A DNA stretch of 64,000 bases from Bacteroidales bacterium (GTDB taxonomy: Bacteria > Bacteroidota > Bacteroidia > Bacteroidales > UBA932), in assembly GCA_017446775.1 (NCBI GenBank), contig JAFSQE010000008.1, positions 1-64,000 of the forward strand, written 5' to 3'. This document shows, piece after piece, positions 62,540-64,000 of the stretch. Position numbers and translations under genes: made by a program. Positions within the stretch are counted from its first letter, which is position 1, and every line of letters starts with the position of its first letter. The notes under the pieces are model-generated. The model did no database searches, was not told the DNA's origin, and was given only the letters and a program-made list of their open reading frames with translations.

Positions 62540-63361
62540 ATGTCAAGAACAAATTTCCAAGACTTGCTTGATGCAGGTGTTCACTTCGGTCACCAGAAGA
62601 GAAAATGGAATCCCAAAATGGCTCCGTACATTTTCATGGAGAAGAACGGGATCCATATCATCGACCTGCATAAGACTGTAGTTAAAATAGACGAGGCAGC
62701 AGCAGCCCTCAAGCAGTTCGCACGCACGGGCCGCAAGGTGCTCTTTGTTGCCACCAAGAAACAGGCCAAGGATATCGTGGCAGAGAAGGCAGCAGCCGTT
62801 GGAATGCCCTACGTAACTGAGCGCTGGGCAGGCGGTATGCTCACCAACTTCCCCACCATCCGCAAGGCCGTTAAGAAAATGACCAACATCGACAAGATGA
62901 AGGAAGACGGTACCTATGACACTCTCGCAAAGCGCGAGCGTCTGCAGATAGACCGCCAGAAGGCAAAACTTGAGAAGAACCTCGGTTCCATCAAGGATCT
63001 GGCACGCCTCCCTTCTGCACTCTTCGTTGTGGATGTCCAGAAAGAGGTCAACGCCGTAAAAGAGGCCAATCGTTTGAATATCCCGGTATTTGCAATGGTT
63101 GATACATGTTGCGATCCCACAAACATTGATTATGTAATTCCGGCAAACGACGATGCTGCTAAGTCTATCGCAATCGTGATGGACGCAGTTTGCGCTGCAA
63201 TCGCAGAGGGCGTGGCAGAGCGTCAGATGGACAAGGACAAAGAGGCTGAGGCAAAGGGCGAAGAGGAAGAGGTACGCGCAAAGAAGGTGCGTCCCCGCCG
63301 CACTGCACGCAAAGATGCAGAGCCCGCAGCAGAGGCTAAGGCAGAGGAAGTTGCAGAGTAA
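62540..63361 (+). CDS. rpsB: 30S ribosomal protein S2
   Basis: S2 joins late in small-subunit assembly and is needed for binding S1. The 273-residue protein has LLDAGVHFGHQKRKWNPKMAPYIF, VLFVATKKQAKDIV and IPVFAMVDTCCDPTNIDYVIPANDDAA. The C-terminal tail of about 50 residues is Glu/Ala/Lys-rich, longer than E. coli S2 but common in Bacteroidetes. It sits 26 nt before tsf, the usual partner. Confidence 0.97.
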   Translation: MSRTNFQDLLDAGVHFGHQKRKWNPKMAPYIFMEKNGIHIIDLHKTVVKIDEAAAALKQFARTGRKVLFVATKKQAKDIVAEKAAAVGMPYVTERWAGGMLTNFPTIRKAVKKMTNIDKMKEDGTYDTLAKRERLQIDRQKAKLEKNLGSIKDLARLPSALFVVDVQKEVNAVKEANRLNIPVFAMVDTCCDPTNIDYVIPANDDAAKSIAIVMDAVCAAIAEGVAERQMDKDKEAEAKGEEEEVRAKKVRPRRTARKDAEPAAEAKAEEVAE

Positions 63362-63387
63362 TTATTAACCGTCAAAATCATTTCGAG

Positions 63388-64000
63388 ATGGAAATTAAAG
63401 CAGTAGATGTTGCAAAGTTGCGCAAAATGACCGGTGCAGGCATGATGGACTGCAAGAAGGCTCTCGTAGAGGCTGAAGGCGACTTTGAGCGTGCACAGGA
63501 GATTATCCGCGAGAAGGGCAAGCTGGTTGCAGCTAAACGCGCCGACCGCGAGACCAACGAGGGTGCGGTAATTGCACGCATCACTCCCGACGGCAAGACC
63601 GCTATCCTGGTAGCCCTTGGCTGCGAGACCGACTTCGTATCGGCTACCGCAGAGTTCAAGGCACTTGCAGAGGCTGTTGCCGATGCAGCTATGGCTGCGC
63701 TTCCCGAGGACAAGGCTGCCCTTGAGAATGCACCCATGCCTAACGGACAGACCGTTGCCGAGTTCATCACAGAGCAGGCTGCAAAATGTGGCGAGAAGCA
63801 CCAGATTGCCTACTATGCAAAGATGCAGGCAGAGTATATCGGCTCTTACATCCACTTTACCCGTAAAGACGGTGCGATTGTCGGCTTCAACAAAGAGGTT
63901 CCGGCAGATCTGGCAAAGCACATCGCAATGCAGGTGACTTCCATGAAGCCCGTTGCTGTAGATGAGGCCAGCGTTCCCGCCAACGTAGTGGAGCAGGAGA
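63388..64000 (+). CDS. tsf: Elongation factor Ts, N-terminal part
   Basis: EF-Ts recycles EF-Tu by exchanging GDP for GTP. 204 codons are present and the rest is beyond the right edge. The start MEIKAVDVAKLRKMTGAGMMDCKKALVEAEGDFERA is the N-terminal UBA-like domain with the family TGAGMMDCKKAL motif, and GCETDFVSATAEFK is the interaction site with EF-Tu. The rpsB-tsf order is universal. Confidence 0.97.
   Translation, partial: MEIKAVDVAKLRKMTGAGMMDCKKALVEAEGDFERAQEIIREKGKLVAAKRADRETNEGAVIARITPDGKTAILVALGCETDFVSATAEFKALAEAVADAAMAALPEDKAALENAPMPNGQTVAEFITEQAAKCGEKHQIAYYAKMQAEYIGSYIHFTRKDGAIVGFNKEVPADLAKHIAMQVTSMKPVAVDEASVPANVVEQE

Overview
The window looks like a chromosomal segment of a Bacteroidales bacterium with fairly GC-rich coding DNA, possibly Rikenellaceae/Alistipes-like; the family-level placement is a guess. 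The evidence is the repeated phylum-specific promoter pattern TTTG-N19/20-TAnnTTTG, the fused SecDF, the epsilon-type fumarate reductase flavoprotein, the hemD/DUF4271 pair, bleomycin-hydrolase-like C1 peptidase, DUF5106 and DUF5683-like proteins, and tRNAs mostly without an encoded CCA. There is no rRNA operon, CRISPR array, intact insertion sequence or prophage. Most of the sequence is housekeeping, with an accessory stretch at about 45.6-54 kb.

Layout. 1-8.9 kb: fumarate reductase flavoprotein (cut by the edge), hflX, a TonB-family protein, mdh, ybeY-mnmG, an acyl-CoA ligase, gcvH, ruvA. 8.9-12.9 kb: a tight operon sufS-sufE-sufT-like-folK-glyS. 13-19.4 kb: a minus-strand operon of an exported PD40-repeat protein, NfeD and FloA, then secDF. 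19.6-22.1 kb: minus-strand operon yciH-DUF4271-hemD-rnpA-yidD. 22.2-30 kb: DUF2723 membrane protein, uvrC, and a large exported protein with a zinc-peptidase motif, propeller-like repeats and a barrel-like end. 30-35.8 kb: DUF5106/thioredoxin lipoprotein, tRNA-Gln joined to a phosphopantetheinyl transferase, tadA, groES-groEL, Xaa-Pro aminopeptidase. 35.9-40.1 kb: C1 peptidase, ispE, and a small ParA/ribbon-helix-helix module in unusually AT-rich DNA. 40.2-45.6 kb: a degenerate ThiL-like protein divergent from sufB-pnuC-sufC-sufD, then a sulfatase-modifying-factor-like lipoprotein. 45.6-54 kb: DUF234 ATPase, two glycoside-hydrolase-like lipoproteins, a gene remnant beside a MITE-like element, then uxaC and a hexuronate-type MFS transporter. 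54-58 kb: tyrS, rbfA, a LolE-like permease, ilvE. 58-64 kb: tRNA-Ser and tRNA-Pro behind a duplicated leader, a YhcH-family protein, dusB-lpxK-DUF456, and rplM-rpsI-rpsB-tsf (cut by the edge).

How the genes fit together. The Fe-S assembly (SUF) machinery is split: cysteine desulfurase, SufE and the SufT-like factor lie at 9-11 kb, and the scaffold SufBCD lies at 41-45 kb with a PnuC-like transporter inside the operon and an unusually short SufD. The carbohydrate block (two lipoprotein hydrolase-like proteins, UxaC, MFS transporter) would fit uronic-acid use.

The strongest candidate for something undescribed is the ParA/RHH pair. A 13-nt AT-only motif, TATATAAAAATAT, occurs five times within 7.2 kb: twice as the halves of a 22-bp perfect palindrome inside ispE, once between the -33 and -7 elements of the parA promoter, once in the parA-RHH gap, and once before the lipoprotein gene at 44.7 kb. 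This arrangement suggests a chromosomal partition or positioning system with its own centromere/operator sites. Other noteworthy items are two tRNA genes abutting start codons (possible leaderless mRNAs after tRNA processing), a duplicated stem-loop motif in the rpsB leader, and a 124-bp MITE-like element with a solitary arm 3.5 kb away.
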